Assembly: GCA_016713985.1 (NCBI GenBank)
Contig: JADJOD010000011.1
Span: 62,001-126,000 of the forward strand
DNA length: 64,000 nt
Source: Lewinellaceae bacterium
Lineage (GTDB): Bacteria > Bacteroidota > Bacteroidia > Chitinophagales > Saprospiraceae
Direction of reading: 5' to 3'
Below the pieces are notes generated by a model. It had not been told where the DNA came from. It made no database searches and saw nothing but the letters and a program-made list of their open reading frames with translations. The position numbers and the translations under genes were made by a program. Positions 47,697-56,566 of the stretch are shown one piece after another (the stretch's first letter is position 1; every line of letters begins with the position of its first letter).

Positions 47697-48368
47697 ATGC
47701 GGCTATTTATATCACTGATCCTGTTGTTTTTCCTGACACCTGTAACAGCGCAACTGCCTGATACGGTGCGGGTTCTGCCCGATTCCGTCGCAACTCGTTT
47801 GTCCGACTCTCTGCGACAATCCAGGTCATTTTCTGTGAATGATTTTTTTACAAAAGATTATCCCAAACCCAGGCGTGCGGCATTTTTGTCCCTGTTGATA
47901 CCGGGGGCCGGGCAGGCGTATAACAAACGCTGGTGGAAATTGCCGATCGTTTACGGTGTGCTGGGAGGCGTGATCTGGCTGGAAGTGGATAATGTGCGCC
48001 AATACCGCGATCTCAAGTACAATTATCGCCTGCTGGTGGATGGCGACCCGAACACCAATCCGACGGAAGCGCCCTATAACCAGATTGACGCAGTCCGGAT
48101 GAAGAGTTACAGGGATCAATGGCGAAAATATGTAGAGCAAACCTCCCTTGTGCTTGGGGTGGCCTATCTTTTGCAGGTAACAGATGCTTTTGTAGACGCG
48201 CACTTGCGCGATTTTGACGTGAGTGACGATTTGAGTTTGCAACTTAAACCCAAAATTGACGCTGTACCCGGCATGGGGCCAATATTTGGCGCCGGAATCA
48301 GCCTCCAGTTTGGACGAAACGATTCGAACAAAATTGCGCAAAAACTATTTACATTTTCCAATCCCTGA
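47697..48368 (+). CDS. DUF5683 domain protein
   Basis: Start at 47697 gives a signal peptide (MRLFISLILLFFLTPVTAQ). The 223-residue protein matches DUF5683: PRRAAFLSLLIPGAGQAYNKRWWKLPIVYG, a membrane helix, RQYRDLKYNYRLL, and a second helix (TSLVLGVAYLLQVTDAFVDAHL). In many Bacteroidota this gene lies near parB; here it lies between the lipoprotein and a rhomboid gene. Probably an envelope protein of unknown function. Confidence 0.82.
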   Translation: MRLFISLILLFFLTPVTAQLPDTVRVLPDSVATRLSDSLRQSRSFSVNDFFTKDYPKPRRAAFLSLLIPGAGQAYNKRWWKLPIVYGVLGGVIWLEVDNVRQYRDLKYNYRLLVDGDPNTNPTEAPYNQIDAVRMKSYRDQWRKYVEQTSLVLGVAYLLQVTDAFVDAHLRDFDVSDDLSLQLKPKIDAVPGMGPIFGAGISLQFGRNDSNKIAQKLFTFSNP

Positions 48369-48426
48369 ATAATCATTCGAACGACAGACCCTCCGGGTCG
48401 ACGACCGCGGATTTAAACTTATTCCA

Positions 48427-49209
48427 TTGAAGTCTTTCCTCGAAAGCGAATCAGACAGCCTCGAGATAACACGCAGGCATTTTTACGAAAGTATGCAGTT
48501 CCCGTTGATCGCGGTGGCGGCGATCTGGCTTGTGCATTTATACCAAATGATTTCAGGTTTTGATCCCGGCGAATACGGTATTATGTCGAGGCGACTTTGG
48601 GGATTGCGGGGAATTCTGACAGGCCCGCTCGTGCACGGCAGTTGGGGACATTTGATTTCCAATACTTTGCCGTTGTTTGTGCTCAGCGCCATTTCCATTT
48701 ACTTTTACCGCAAGGTGGCGATGCGCGCTTTTTGGATGGTGTACCTGCTTACCGGGACGGCCGTCTGGTTTTTTGCCCGGCCGGTATCTCATATCGGAGC
48801 AAGCGGCGTGGTGTACGGCCTTGTTGCTTTTATCTTCTGGAACGGCATTTTCCGGAGGAGTATACGCTCCATCATTTTGGCTGCGCTGGTGATGCTGTTG
48901 TACAGCGGTATGTTTATGGGAGTACTGCCCGACCAGGAAGGAATTTCATGGGAAAGTCACCTGTTGGGAAGCCTGGTAGGCATTTTTACGTCTTTCTGGT
49001 TTAAAGGGGAACTGGAAGACGATGAAGCAAAAACAACCGACACTTACCGCGTCGACGACGAAGAAGATCCGCAATATTTCCTTCCACGCGATATTTTTGA
49101 AAAGACCAAAGTGGAACGGGCCGCAGAAGTGGAGGAAGAAATGCGCCTCAAACAACAACAGGACAATACACTTCTTCCTCCGTTCTGGAACCAGGACCGG
49201 ACCTGGTAA
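48427..49209 (+). CDS. Rhomboid family intramembrane serine protease
   Basis: A 260-residue protein with six membrane helices. The catalytic Ser126 lies in HIGASGVVYG and the partner His178 in SWESHLLGS; HGSWGHLISN (70-79) supplies the conserved His and Asn of helix 2. The start is TTG at 48427; no in-frame ATG lies upstream and the first internal Met is residue 23. A soluble acidic tail of about 65 residues (GELEDDEAKTTDTYR onward) follows the last helix. It cleaves membrane proteins within the bilayer; substrates are unknown. Confidence 0.9.
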   Translation: MKSFLESESDSLEITRRHFYESMQFPLIAVAAIWLVHLYQMISGFDPGEYGIMSRRLWGLRGILTGPLVHGSWGHLISNTLPLFVLSAISIYFYRKVAMRAFWMVYLLTGTAVWFFARPVSHIGASGVVYGLVAFIFWNGIFRRSIRSIILAALVMLLYSGMFMGVLPDQEGISWESHLLGSLVGIFTSFWFKGELEDDEAKTTDTYRVDDEEDPQYFLPRDIFEKTKVERAAEVEEEMRLKQQQDNTLLPPFWNQDRTW

Positions 49210-49235
49210 ATACAAAAGACCCGCCTCTCCGGCAA

Positions 49236-49856
49236 TTATTTGATTGTCAGGGTTTCTAATTGATACGTTTTGATCACCCGACGCACTTTATTGGGCCATT
49301 CCGGGTCGCTGGCGTAACCGGGCTCCCTTTTTTTCCAGTTGGCACTCAAGCCATTGATGAAACATTCTACGTCAGTTGGCGCACATTTCAGGGCGTCTCT
49401 AAACCATTTTCTACTGCGCAGGAATGTGGCGAAATCGCGCACCGCTTCACCGGGCGTTTCGTATTTCCGGAAAGGAGAATCGGCGCCTTCATGCCACATG
49501 GTGAACGTTGCACCTTTCCACGGCGGGGTTGCCCGCATACCAAAAGGGTTTTTGGCATTTTGGTACAGGTAACTGGTAAAACCCGTCGATTCGAGTATGG
49601 CTATGCCGATAAAGGCCGTTGCCGGGACTTTTTCGTCTGTTTCCAGTTGTTTGGCTTCCCGGATGAACTCTTCGATCAATTCAACCCGGGCTCCGAAGGA
49701 ATCGGAGATCACCTCGGCAATAGCCCTTACCGCCACGGAATCAACTCCGGATGCCTGCGTATTGCCGGCGCCCTGTTTTTGTGCTTCCGCCCGGAAAATG
49801 AAAAAAAACAGCAAGGAAAGTGTGATGGTCAGTCGGTAATTGGTGAAAACGTACAT
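49236..49856 (-). CDS. Glucosaminidase (GH73-type) cell-wall hydrolase
   Basis: A 206-residue secreted protein with a signal peptide (about 1-25) and one glucosaminidase domain: FIREAKQLETDEKVPATAFIGIAILESTGFTSYLYQNAKNPFGM with the catalytic Glu in AILESTG near residue 88, then KYETPGEAVRDFATFLRSRKWF. It cleaves peptidoglycan glycan chains and may help remodelling or division. It has no separate wall-binding domain. Convergent with the rhomboid gene (27 bases apart). Confidence 0.85.
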   Translation of the reverse strand: MYVFTNYRLTITLSLLFFFIFRAEAQKQGAGNTQASGVDSVAVRAIAEVISDSFGARVELIEEFIREAKQLETDEKVPATAFIGIAILESTGFTSYLYQNAKNPFGMRATPPWKGATFTMWHEGADSPFRKYETPGEAVRDFATFLRSRKWFRDALKCAPTDVECFINGLSANWKKREPGYASDPEWPNKVRRVIKTYQLETLTIK

Positions 49857-49930
49857 AGATGATATCGGATTTGTTTTGAATAGTGGATTAGACGTACAAT
49901 TTCAAAGAGGTCTCTGTCCCAGAGAGATAA

Positions 49931-52333
49931 TTATTTTGTGACAACGACCCGACATCCGGCAACTCCTTTTTCGGTAAAGGCCACCAGCCAGTAATTTCCG
50001 GCTGAAAAATCTGTTAAAGGAATCTCCGTTGATTGTGTTTTGTAGCCCGACCATAAACGTTTGAGTTCTCCTTTTCCATTGAATATCAATATTTTGTCAA
50101 ATGGCGATTCCGTGTCAATCCGGACGAACTTACTCGCAGGATTTGGCGCCACATGTACAAGATGCCGGTTGTCGGGAGCCCCGGACACGGAGACGGTACC
50201 ACTTCCCTTGGCTATGGTGTATTGGCCGGGTATGACATGTTCAATCCGAAACATACCGTATTTATCGGCGCCGGAGGCCAGGGTGTTTTTGGAATAAGTG
50301 GGATATTCTGTCCAGGGCTGACCGGGCGATTGCCGGTACAGGAGCAAAATACTGTCCTCCGAGGGGCCGGTTTGTGCAAAAAGTTCGGTATCCAATTGAT
50401 CCATTTGCCCGCGCCCGTCATAAAGAACCGTGGCATAGCCGTCAAAATTGTCCGGCAGGTCGGCGTCGATGCTCCAGTAACGATTCGTGAGTAAATAAGC
50501 ATTCGGATTGGCCTCGCCCGCGGTATCCGGCATGACGTAGTGGTGCTCGACCCGTATCAGAGCGGAATCGGGAATAGCCGTTACGTTGATGGTCATTTTG
50601 GCCGGAGCAAAATTTTTGTTTCCGATGGATTTTACCACCAGTTCCTTTTCGGCGCGGGCAAGTGTAAGCTTGTGGTTGGTATTCACCCAGACGAATAAGG
50701 GGGTGAATTGCGCCGGGACATCTAAAATGACATTATCTGTTTCGCCGGATACGATCGCCGGGCGGGTAATACGTTGCCAGCCGGCATCGATAAAAGTGAA
50801 TTCCAGCGGCACTTTTTGATAAAAATGGGGCGCTCCGCGCAGTTTTTGTTTTACGAATATTTGGAAAGTGTGTACGCTGTCCGGGCCGGGTATCGCCGTG
50901 ACGGAGTCGATGGAAAAATGTGTAAATCCGGGATTGAATACCCAGTCGTTGAAAAAATCGTCTAAGTCCTGTCCGGTAGCGGCGTTAATCTTGTCTTTTA
51001 ATTCGGCGCTGTTCCAGTCGTCAAAATTTGTCTCTGCCAGGGCAGAAAGGATGCCTGTCCGGAACAGGGAATCTCCCAGGTATCCACGCAGGTTATGCGC
51101 TACCACGGCGCCTTTGTGATAAACATGGTCGCCGTAAGTCCACTCATGGGGTATACCGGACACCGCGCGATAACCGCCTTCATTGAGGTGGGCTTTTTCC
51201 AATACTTCGAGGAAATTACTTCGCACCGCATCGTGGTAGGCCTGTTTTCCGTAAACCCATTCCGTAAAAAGATGTTCCGAATAAACCGCCCAGCCTTCGT
51301 TGAGCCACATATCTTCGGCCGTCGAGCAAGTCGCCAGGTCGCCCCACCAGTGATGCGACAACTCGTGCGCCCACAAGGTTTCATAATTCAGGGAACCGTC
51401 GACAAAAACACGGCCAATAGCGACGTTGGTCGCGTGTTCCATGGCGCCGGAGTTGAACGGCACGAGTGAATAACCGATTTTAGACCATTTAAACGGCCCG
51501 TACCAAAACTGGAAGCATTGAATAGCCTCAGAAAGGTGCTTGAAGGTGAGGGCAACTTTGTTGGTATCGGCGGCGGCGGCGGCAATTTCTACGGGTATCG
51601 ACTGGAGGGTGCGTTTCCAGGTGGTGTACGGGCCTGAAGCAAAGCCGGCGAGGTAAGAAGGGATCGCCTGATTGATCGCCCAATGCCGGGTTGTTTGCCC
51701 CGGCTCTTGCTCTTCGCCGGTGAGGACGCCGTTGCAATGGGCCGGGAAAGCCGGATTTGTCTTTAGGTGGAATTCAAAGGTGTTCCGCTCCACAAAATTG
51801 TCGAAGCAGGGGAACCACGCGCGTCCGAAAGAATGGGGGTTGGCGACAAAACCGACGCCAAGGTTAAACGTATAGTTGCCCTGGTGATAAAAACCGCCCC
51901 AGTCGCCGGGATCGGTAAGCGGCTGACCATGATAAACGACCTCCAGCAATTGGGTGTCACCGGTAGCCGGCGCCGTTGAAAACGGGATGGTCAGCAAGGG
52001 CCCCGTGTGTGTAAACCCGGCGGGAAGGCCGTTCAGCCGGATGGAATCAACGGAAAGTCCTTCGAGATCGAGCCGGATTTCCGGAACTCCGGCTACCTTG
52101 GTCACAAACCGGATGCTGCAAACGGCCTCAATCTGCGGCGTATTCAGCAGGTTCAGCCGGATATCGGTGTGAATGAGGTCGATCGAATCACTGCGCTGAT
52201 CGGGAGCGGACGGCGGCGCGTTTGGTATGAGCCGTTTGTTTTCGGCGCACCAGTCATCCGAACGAAGCATTTTTTGAGACAGGACCGTATTGTAAAAGGC
52301 CGAAAAAAGGCACAGGAGCAGCAGAATACGCAT
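49931..52333 (-). CDS. M1 family aminopeptidase with type A T9SS sorting domain
   Basis: An 800-residue secreted metallopeptidase. Signal peptide at 1-19; N-terminal beta domain (about 45-245); the substrate-binding GAMEH motif at 296-300; zinc site HELSH at 323-327 with the third ligand in NEGWAVYSEHLF (Glu346). A central beta domain and a C-terminal T9SS type A sorting domain (about 720-800, APNPASKFVRIDTESPF to VVVTK) follow. It removes N-terminal residues from peptides outside the cell, in keeping with a proteolytic lifestyle. Confidence 0.92.
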   Translation of the reverse strand: MRILLLLCLFSAFYNTVLSQKMLRSDDWCAENKRLIPNAPPSAPDQRSDSIDLIHTDIRLNLLNTPQIEAVCSIRFVTKVAGVPEIRLDLEGLSVDSIRLNGLPAGFTHTGPLLTIPFSTAPATGDTQLLEVVYHGQPLTDPGDWGGFYHQGNYTFNLGVGFVANPHSFGRAWFPCFDNFVERNTFEFHLKTNPAFPAHCNGVLTGEEQEPGQTTRHWAINQAIPSYLAGFASGPYTTWKRTLQSIPVEIAAAAADTNKVALTFKHLSEAIQCFQFWYGPFKWSKIGYSLVPFNSGAMEHATNVAIGRVFVDGSLNYETLWAHELSHHWWGDLATCSTAEDMWLNEGWAVYSEHLFTEWVYGKQAYHDAVRSNFLEVLEKAHLNEGGYRAVSGIPHEWTYGDHVYHKGAVVAHNLRGYLGDSLFRTGILSALAETNFDDWNSAELKDKINAATGQDLDDFFNDWVFNPGFTHFSIDSVTAIPGPDSVHTFQIFVKQKLRGAPHFYQKVPLEFTFIDAGWQRITRPAIVSGETDNVILDVPAQFTPLFVWVNTNHKLTLARAEKELVVKSIGNKNFAPAKMTINVTAIPDSALIRVEHHYVMPDTAGEANPNAYLLTNRYWSIDADLPDNFDGYATVLYDGRGQMDQLDTELFAQTGPSEDSILLLYRQSPGQPWTEYPTYSKNTLASGADKYGMFRIEHVIPGQYTIAKGSGTVSVSGAPDNRHLVHVAPNPASKFVRIDTESPFDKILIFNGKGELKRLWSGYKTQSTEIPLTDFSAGNYWLVAFTEKGVAGCRVVVTK

Positions 52334-52422
52334 AAAACGGTGTGTTTAGGCACCGTGAAAGTAGCACATTTTGCGAACTCGATACAGTTGATTCGGGTTG
52401 ATAAAAGTTGATTCCGGAGAAT

Positions 52423-52450
52423 AAAAAAAGTCGGGTAGGGGATACCCGAC
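52423..52450 (-). terminator. Rho-independent terminator (minus strand)
   Basis: On the minus strand GTCGGGTA, a 5-base loop, TACCCGAC, then seven T. It lies 228 bases after the stop of the 139-residue gene at 52678, so that transcript has a long 3' region. Confidence 0.8.
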
Positions 52451-52677
52451 TGCCAGGAGTTATATAACGACGATGGGCACAAACTCAGGATTAAGAAAAA
52501 TCCGGCAGTCTGCTCCTGCCCGGAGGGCGCCGGGCAGGCATGGGGAATTGGCATTGCATTCATTCGGAGTCTCGACGCATACAGGGCAGCACAAATTTGG
52601 TTTGTTAAATGAAGCGCGTCGGATACAGAATGACCGGTAAATTGGAAAAAAGCAGGTTTTTGGGGCAGGTTTTTCGT
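52451..52677. other. Gene-free 3' region with a strong hairpin
   Basis: No convincing gene lies here. CCTGCCCGG (52515-52523) pairs with CCGGGCAGG (52530-52538) around a 6-base loop, and GACTGCC (52449-52455) can pair with GGCAGTC (52504-52510). On the minus strand these stems precede the terminator at 52423-52450, so a structured 3' UTR or small RNA is possible. Several short frames cross it on both strands but none has a good start and stop. Confidence 0.4.
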
Positions 52678-53097
52678 TTATTCGTAGGTGGAGATTGTAT
52701 CTTCGGTAAAATCTATCTTAATAAACAGGATATCCGTAGCCCCCATCTGGTAACCGGTCGCTTCATCCCGGTCGCTCGGATCGTCCATTGTTGTACTGGT
52801 GTAATGGAAAACAAATGTTTCACCCGGTTTAAAAGAGAGCCTGGACTCCGACCATTTTTCGTGTGTGCTTATGGCGGAGACCCCTGAGGGTGCCGACAAA
52901 AGAATGGTCAGATGATTGTTTTCAACTTTCAGCCACAAAACACCTTCGGTTGCGGGTACGTACACCTTGCCTGTAATCCCGCCTCCAGTGAGGTCTTCGA
53001 TGATAATGAAGTCGGAAATCGCATTATTAGCAATAACCCGAACAAAATATTCACCAACAGAAACAGACGTCTGGTGGGCTACCTTAACAATTGACAT
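52678..53097 (-). CDS. Hypothetical protein
   Basis: A 139-residue soluble protein, mostly beta strands, with no signal peptide and no Cys. Central GGGITGKVYVPATEGVLWLK and HLTILLSAPSGVSAISTHE segments suggest a beta sandwich. On the minus strand AACCTTTG (one base off the -7 consensus) lies upstream at about 53119-53126. It stands alone between the M1 peptidase and a low-G+C gene. No family recognised. Confidence 0.55.
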   Translation of the reverse strand: MSIVKVAHQTSVSVGEYFVRVIANNAISDFIIIEDLTGGGITGKVYVPATEGVLWLKVENNHLTILLSAPSGVSAISTHEKWSESRLSFKPGETFVFHYTSTTMDDPSDRDEATGYQMGATDILFIKIDFTEDTISTYE

Positions 53098-53293
53098 GTT
53101 TTAGTATGTTTTCGCCACAAAGGTTTCAATTAAATGGCAGCGTCCAAAATATTTTCATAGAAAACGAACTTTAATCTTTGACCTTAAATAATATTGTAAA
53201 CATATTGTTATGTGTTGTAAGTCAAAGATAGACAATGCATTAGTGCACTATAAACTAAATGCTAAAAGAATTCCCATATTGACCGATACTTAG

Positions 53294-53301
53294 TACTTTT
53301 G
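53294..53301 (+). promoter_or_regulatory. Bacteroidota -7 promoter motif of the 530-residue gene
   Basis: TACTTTTG matches TAnnTTTG and lies 28 bases before the ATG at 53330. The surrounding 200 bases are AT-rich and otherwise empty. Confidence 0.5.
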
Positions 53302-53329
53302 CCCCTACTTCAACCAATGTTTAAGTACT

Positions 53330-54922
53330 ATGAAACACTGTTCTTCAAGCCGTTTTTCACCCAATATTAGTAGGTTGTATAATCTGATGCGGACGCTAAC
53401 TCAGGCCCAAAAACGCAGCTTTAAAAAATACGTGGGCTTTAAAGAAGGGAAAGAGGGTGCCGGCTATCTGAAATTATTCGATGCGATCAATCGTTTTATC
53501 CGGAGTGAGCAAGAACCGGCAGGGCTATCAGATTACCTGGTAAAAATTCAACAATTTCAAGACAGAACCAAGACCGGCCAGAAATCGAAGTACCTGTATG
53601 ATAAAATACTGGAGAGCATGCGTAGTCAGCCGGAAGTCAGCCGACTAACCACGCAATTACTTGGGATGCTCCAGGATATCAACTTCCTTTTTTTTAAACG
53701 TTTGTACGACGAGTGTTTTGACTTGATAAAAGATACCAAAAAATTAGCGGCCGAAATCGGCAAAGAGACTTATATACTGGAGTTGTTCATTTGGGAAAGA
53801 AGGGTATATCACGCTTCGCGCAGCATAGTGGACTTGGATGCCCGTTTTCGGAGCATGGCAGATGAAGAACAAAAACTGATACAGGAAATACGGCAGTCGC
53901 TTTTTTATAATACACTTGCCAATGCTCTTTTTGTCAGCGCGAAGCGTGACGTACCCCTGCCTATGCATATGGAAACTCTGATGATTGAGCTGACCAAAAG
54001 AAATGAGCAGGAGGTTTTGAAGGAGCTACCTATGCGGGCCAGATTCTGGTATCATAATAGCCTATCCTTTTATCACGAAATCCTCGCCAAGCAGCAACAA
54101 AAATCTTCTGCCCCGATCAACTCCTCAATTAACTTACAATCCGCATTGTACCACAATGAAGCCATGATAAACCTGTCGGAAGGTCCCGGAAAGATGGTAG
54201 CCGATGAAGACACTTTTTTTTACGACGCCTTGGTTGATAACTATATCAATCTTTGTCAACGCCTGGGCGAGTATGAGAAGATAAGCGGTTTTGAACAACG
54301 CTTGATTTCAACCAAAAATGAGGTGCAATTCCTTCGCAGTGTAACATTTCATCACATAAACCGCCTGCTTGGAAATCACGCCTATCAAGAGGCGGCTGAT
54401 TATATCACCCAAAACAGATTGAGTAATCGCTTGTTATTTTATGAAAACCGCATTTCTGAAGGCCGGTTACTGGCACTACGACATGCGTGTGGGCTGATTT
54501 TTTATATTGTGGAACAATTTGAAGCAGCATCAGATTGGTTGGCAAAAAATTATCAGGGTCAACCCTCCAAAAACAACCCAACTTTTTTCCTGGCTGGGGA
54601 GTTCATGTATATTATCAGCCTGTTCCAAACAGGTACCTATAAAAGAGACCCGGTGCGCCCGCTAATCAATTTCCAAAATAAACTCCGCCGCCGCAATGTA
54701 AAGATCAGTGATTTTCATAAAGCGCTCTTTTCAACCTTGAAAAACGTTTTTCAGCCTAAATTGCCGGAATCAAAAGAAGAGATTCGATCTTTAGTCGAAC
54801 CGGTTTGTAACAGAATACTTGACGAAAACAGGAACCTGATCCATTTCGCTCCGATTGCAGCCTGGCTGGAAGCCAGACTGAATGGAACAAAAGTGGCCGA
54901 CGAACTAATGAAGTATTACTGA
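53330..54922 (+). CDS. Large helical protein of unknown function
   Basis: A 530-residue, largely helical cytoplasmic protein. The region MRTLTQAQKRSFKKYVGFKE (from residue 20, an alternative start at 53387) opens a series of helix pairs that look like degenerate TPR or HEAT-type repeats, with many FYxxR and LxxxLY patterns. No catalytic motif is visible. It has lower G+C than the flanking genes (25 of 60 in 54121-54180). It resembles a group of lineage-specific helical proteins in Saprospira-like genomes, though I cannot name a family. Own promoter; nadE follows by 26 bases. Confidence 0.6.
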   Translation: MKHCSSSRFSPNISRLYNLMRTLTQAQKRSFKKYVGFKEGKEGAGYLKLFDAINRFIRSEQEPAGLSDYLVKIQQFQDRTKTGQKSKYLYDKILESMRSQPEVSRLTTQLLGMLQDINFLFFKRLYDECFDLIKDTKKLAAEIGKETYILELFIWERRVYHASRSIVDLDARFRSMADEEQKLIQEIRQSLFYNTLANALFVSAKRDVPLPMHMETLMIELTKRNEQEVLKELPMRARFWYHNSLSFYHEILAKQQQKSSAPINSSINLQSALYHNEAMINLSEGPGKMVADEDTFFYDALVDNYINLCQRLGEYEKISGFEQRLISTKNEVQFLRSVTFHHINRLLGNHAYQEAADYITQNRLSNRLLFYENRISEGRLLALRHACGLIFYIVEQFEAASDWLAKNYQGQPSKNNPTFFLAGEFMYIISLFQTGTYKRDPVRPLINFQNKLRRRNVKISDFHKALFSTLKNVFQPKLPESKEEIRSLVEPVCNRILDENRNLIHFAPIAAWLEARLNGTKVADELMKYY

Positions 54923-54948
54923 AAAGCATTGATAATCATACATTTATA

Positions 54949-56498
54949 ATGAAAATCGCACTCGCCCAACTAAACTACCACATCGGCAACTTTGAAGGAA
55001 ACCTCCAAAAAATGTTTGCCGCCATCGAATCGGCAAAAAACCAGGGCGCCGACCTGATCTGCTTCGGCGAACTCGCCGTTTGCGGCTACCCACCCCGCGA
55101 TTTCCTGGAATTCGACGATTTTATCAGGAAATGTTACGAATCGGTGGATGCGCTGCGGCAAGCCAGCCGTGGAATCGGCATTATCGTCGGCGCTCCATCC
55201 CGAAACCCGCTGCTGGAAGGCAAGGACCTGTACAATTCCGCCTGGTTTTTGTACGACGAAAAAATTATCGGCACACAACACAAAACCCTGCTGCCCACCT
55301 ACGATATTTTTGACGAATACCGCTACTTCGAACCGGCCAGCCAATTCCAGACGGTGTTGTTCAAGGGCAAAAAGATCGCCTTATCCGTCTGTGAGGACAT
55401 CTGGAACGTCGGCAATGAAAATCCGCTGTACACCATCTGCCCGCTCGACGAAATGATGCACGAAAACCCGGATTTTATCGTCAATATCAGCGCCTCACCC
55501 TTCGATTACGCCCACGCTTCCGCGCGTATCCTCACCGTTCGCGCCAACGTGGAACGGTACAAAATTCCGCTGTTTTACGTCAACCACGTCGGCGCACAAA
55601 CGGATATTATTTTTGACGGAGGCAGCGTCGTTATGTCGCCCGACGGGAAGGTGTTTGATGAAATGCCCTATTTCGAAGAAGCTTTGCAACTCTACGACCT
55701 CGTCGAAGTGCAGCAGGGCGGGCGGGTATCCGAACAACCCAAAGACAAAATCCGGCTGATCCACGACGCGCTGGTGGTGGGGATTCGCGACTATTTTCAA
55801 AAACTGAATTTTAAAAAGGCCATTCTCGGGCTGTCAGGGGGACCGGATATTCGGTCGACGACGCAAAAAAACTGGCAGAAACGCTTGGTATTCAATACGA
55901 TATTATTCCCATTAAACCCATGTACGACGCCTTTGAAACAACGCTGCATCCCCTTTTCGCGGACCTGCCGTTCAACGTAACGGAAGAAAACATCCAGGCA
56001 AGGGTACGCGGAACGCTGCTGATGGCGCTGAGCAATAAATTCGGCCATATTCTCCTGAACACGACCAACAAAAGTGAAATGTCCGTCGGCTACGGCACCC
56101 TGTACGGCGACATGTGCGGCGGACTTTCCGTACTCGGCGACGTGTACAAAACGGAAATTTACGAGTTGGTGAAGTACATCAACAAAGACGCCGAAATAGT
56201 GCCTCACAATACCATCGTCAAACCGCCCAGCGCCGAACTTCGCCCCGGCCAGAAAGACAGCGACAGCCTGCCGCCATACGAATTGCTGGACCCCCTGCTT
56301 TTCCAGTACATCGAGTGCCGCCAGGGGCCGCGGGAACTGGTAAAAACGGGATTCGACGAAGCATTGGTAAAACGAGTACTTAAAATGGTGAATATCAATG
56401 AGTTCAAACGTGAGCAAGCCGCTCCGGTGCTTCGTGTCAGCAGCAAAGGTTTTGGCATGGGAAGAAGGATGCCGATAGTAGGAAAGTATTTGAGTTAA
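54949..56498 (+). CDS. nadE: Glutamine-dependent NAD+ synthetase, with internal deletion and frameshift near 55850
   Basis: The N-terminal glutaminase domain is intact: Glu41, Lys112 and Cys148 (SVCEDIW) form the nitrilase triad. The ammonia-using synthetase domain begins KAILGLSGG but then reads PDIRSTTQKN instead of the expected IDS and adenine-binding stretch. The alternative frame gives YSVDDAKKLAETLGIQYDII, followed by the intact C-terminal part (55920-56498: TNKSEMSVGYGTLYGD, PPYELLDPLL). About 100 bases coding for the SGGxDS loop's end and the next 30 residues appear missing. As written the enzyme could not bind ATP. NadE is normally essential unless another synthetase exists, so an assembly fault is likely. 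Confidence 0.85.
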
Positions 56499-56503
56499 TG
56501 CCC

Positions 56504-56511
56504 TACTTTTG
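56504..56511 (+). promoter_or_regulatory. Bacteroidota -7 promoter motif of the HerA-like ATPase gene
   Basis: TACTTTTG matches TAnnTTTG and lies 56 bases before the ATG at 56567, just after the nadE stop. Confidence 0.45.
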
Positions 56512-56566
56512 GCGCTGTCATTTGCAAGGCATTTCCGATTTATAATCAAAAGTCAACGCTGAAAAA

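Noticed and set aside
52153..52563. A 136-residue minus-strand frame and a Cys-rich reading (possible RiPP precursor) near 52470-52600
   Set aside because: The long frame reads through the terminator into the M1 gene; the Cys-rich frame has no start codon or leader and no modifying enzyme nearby.
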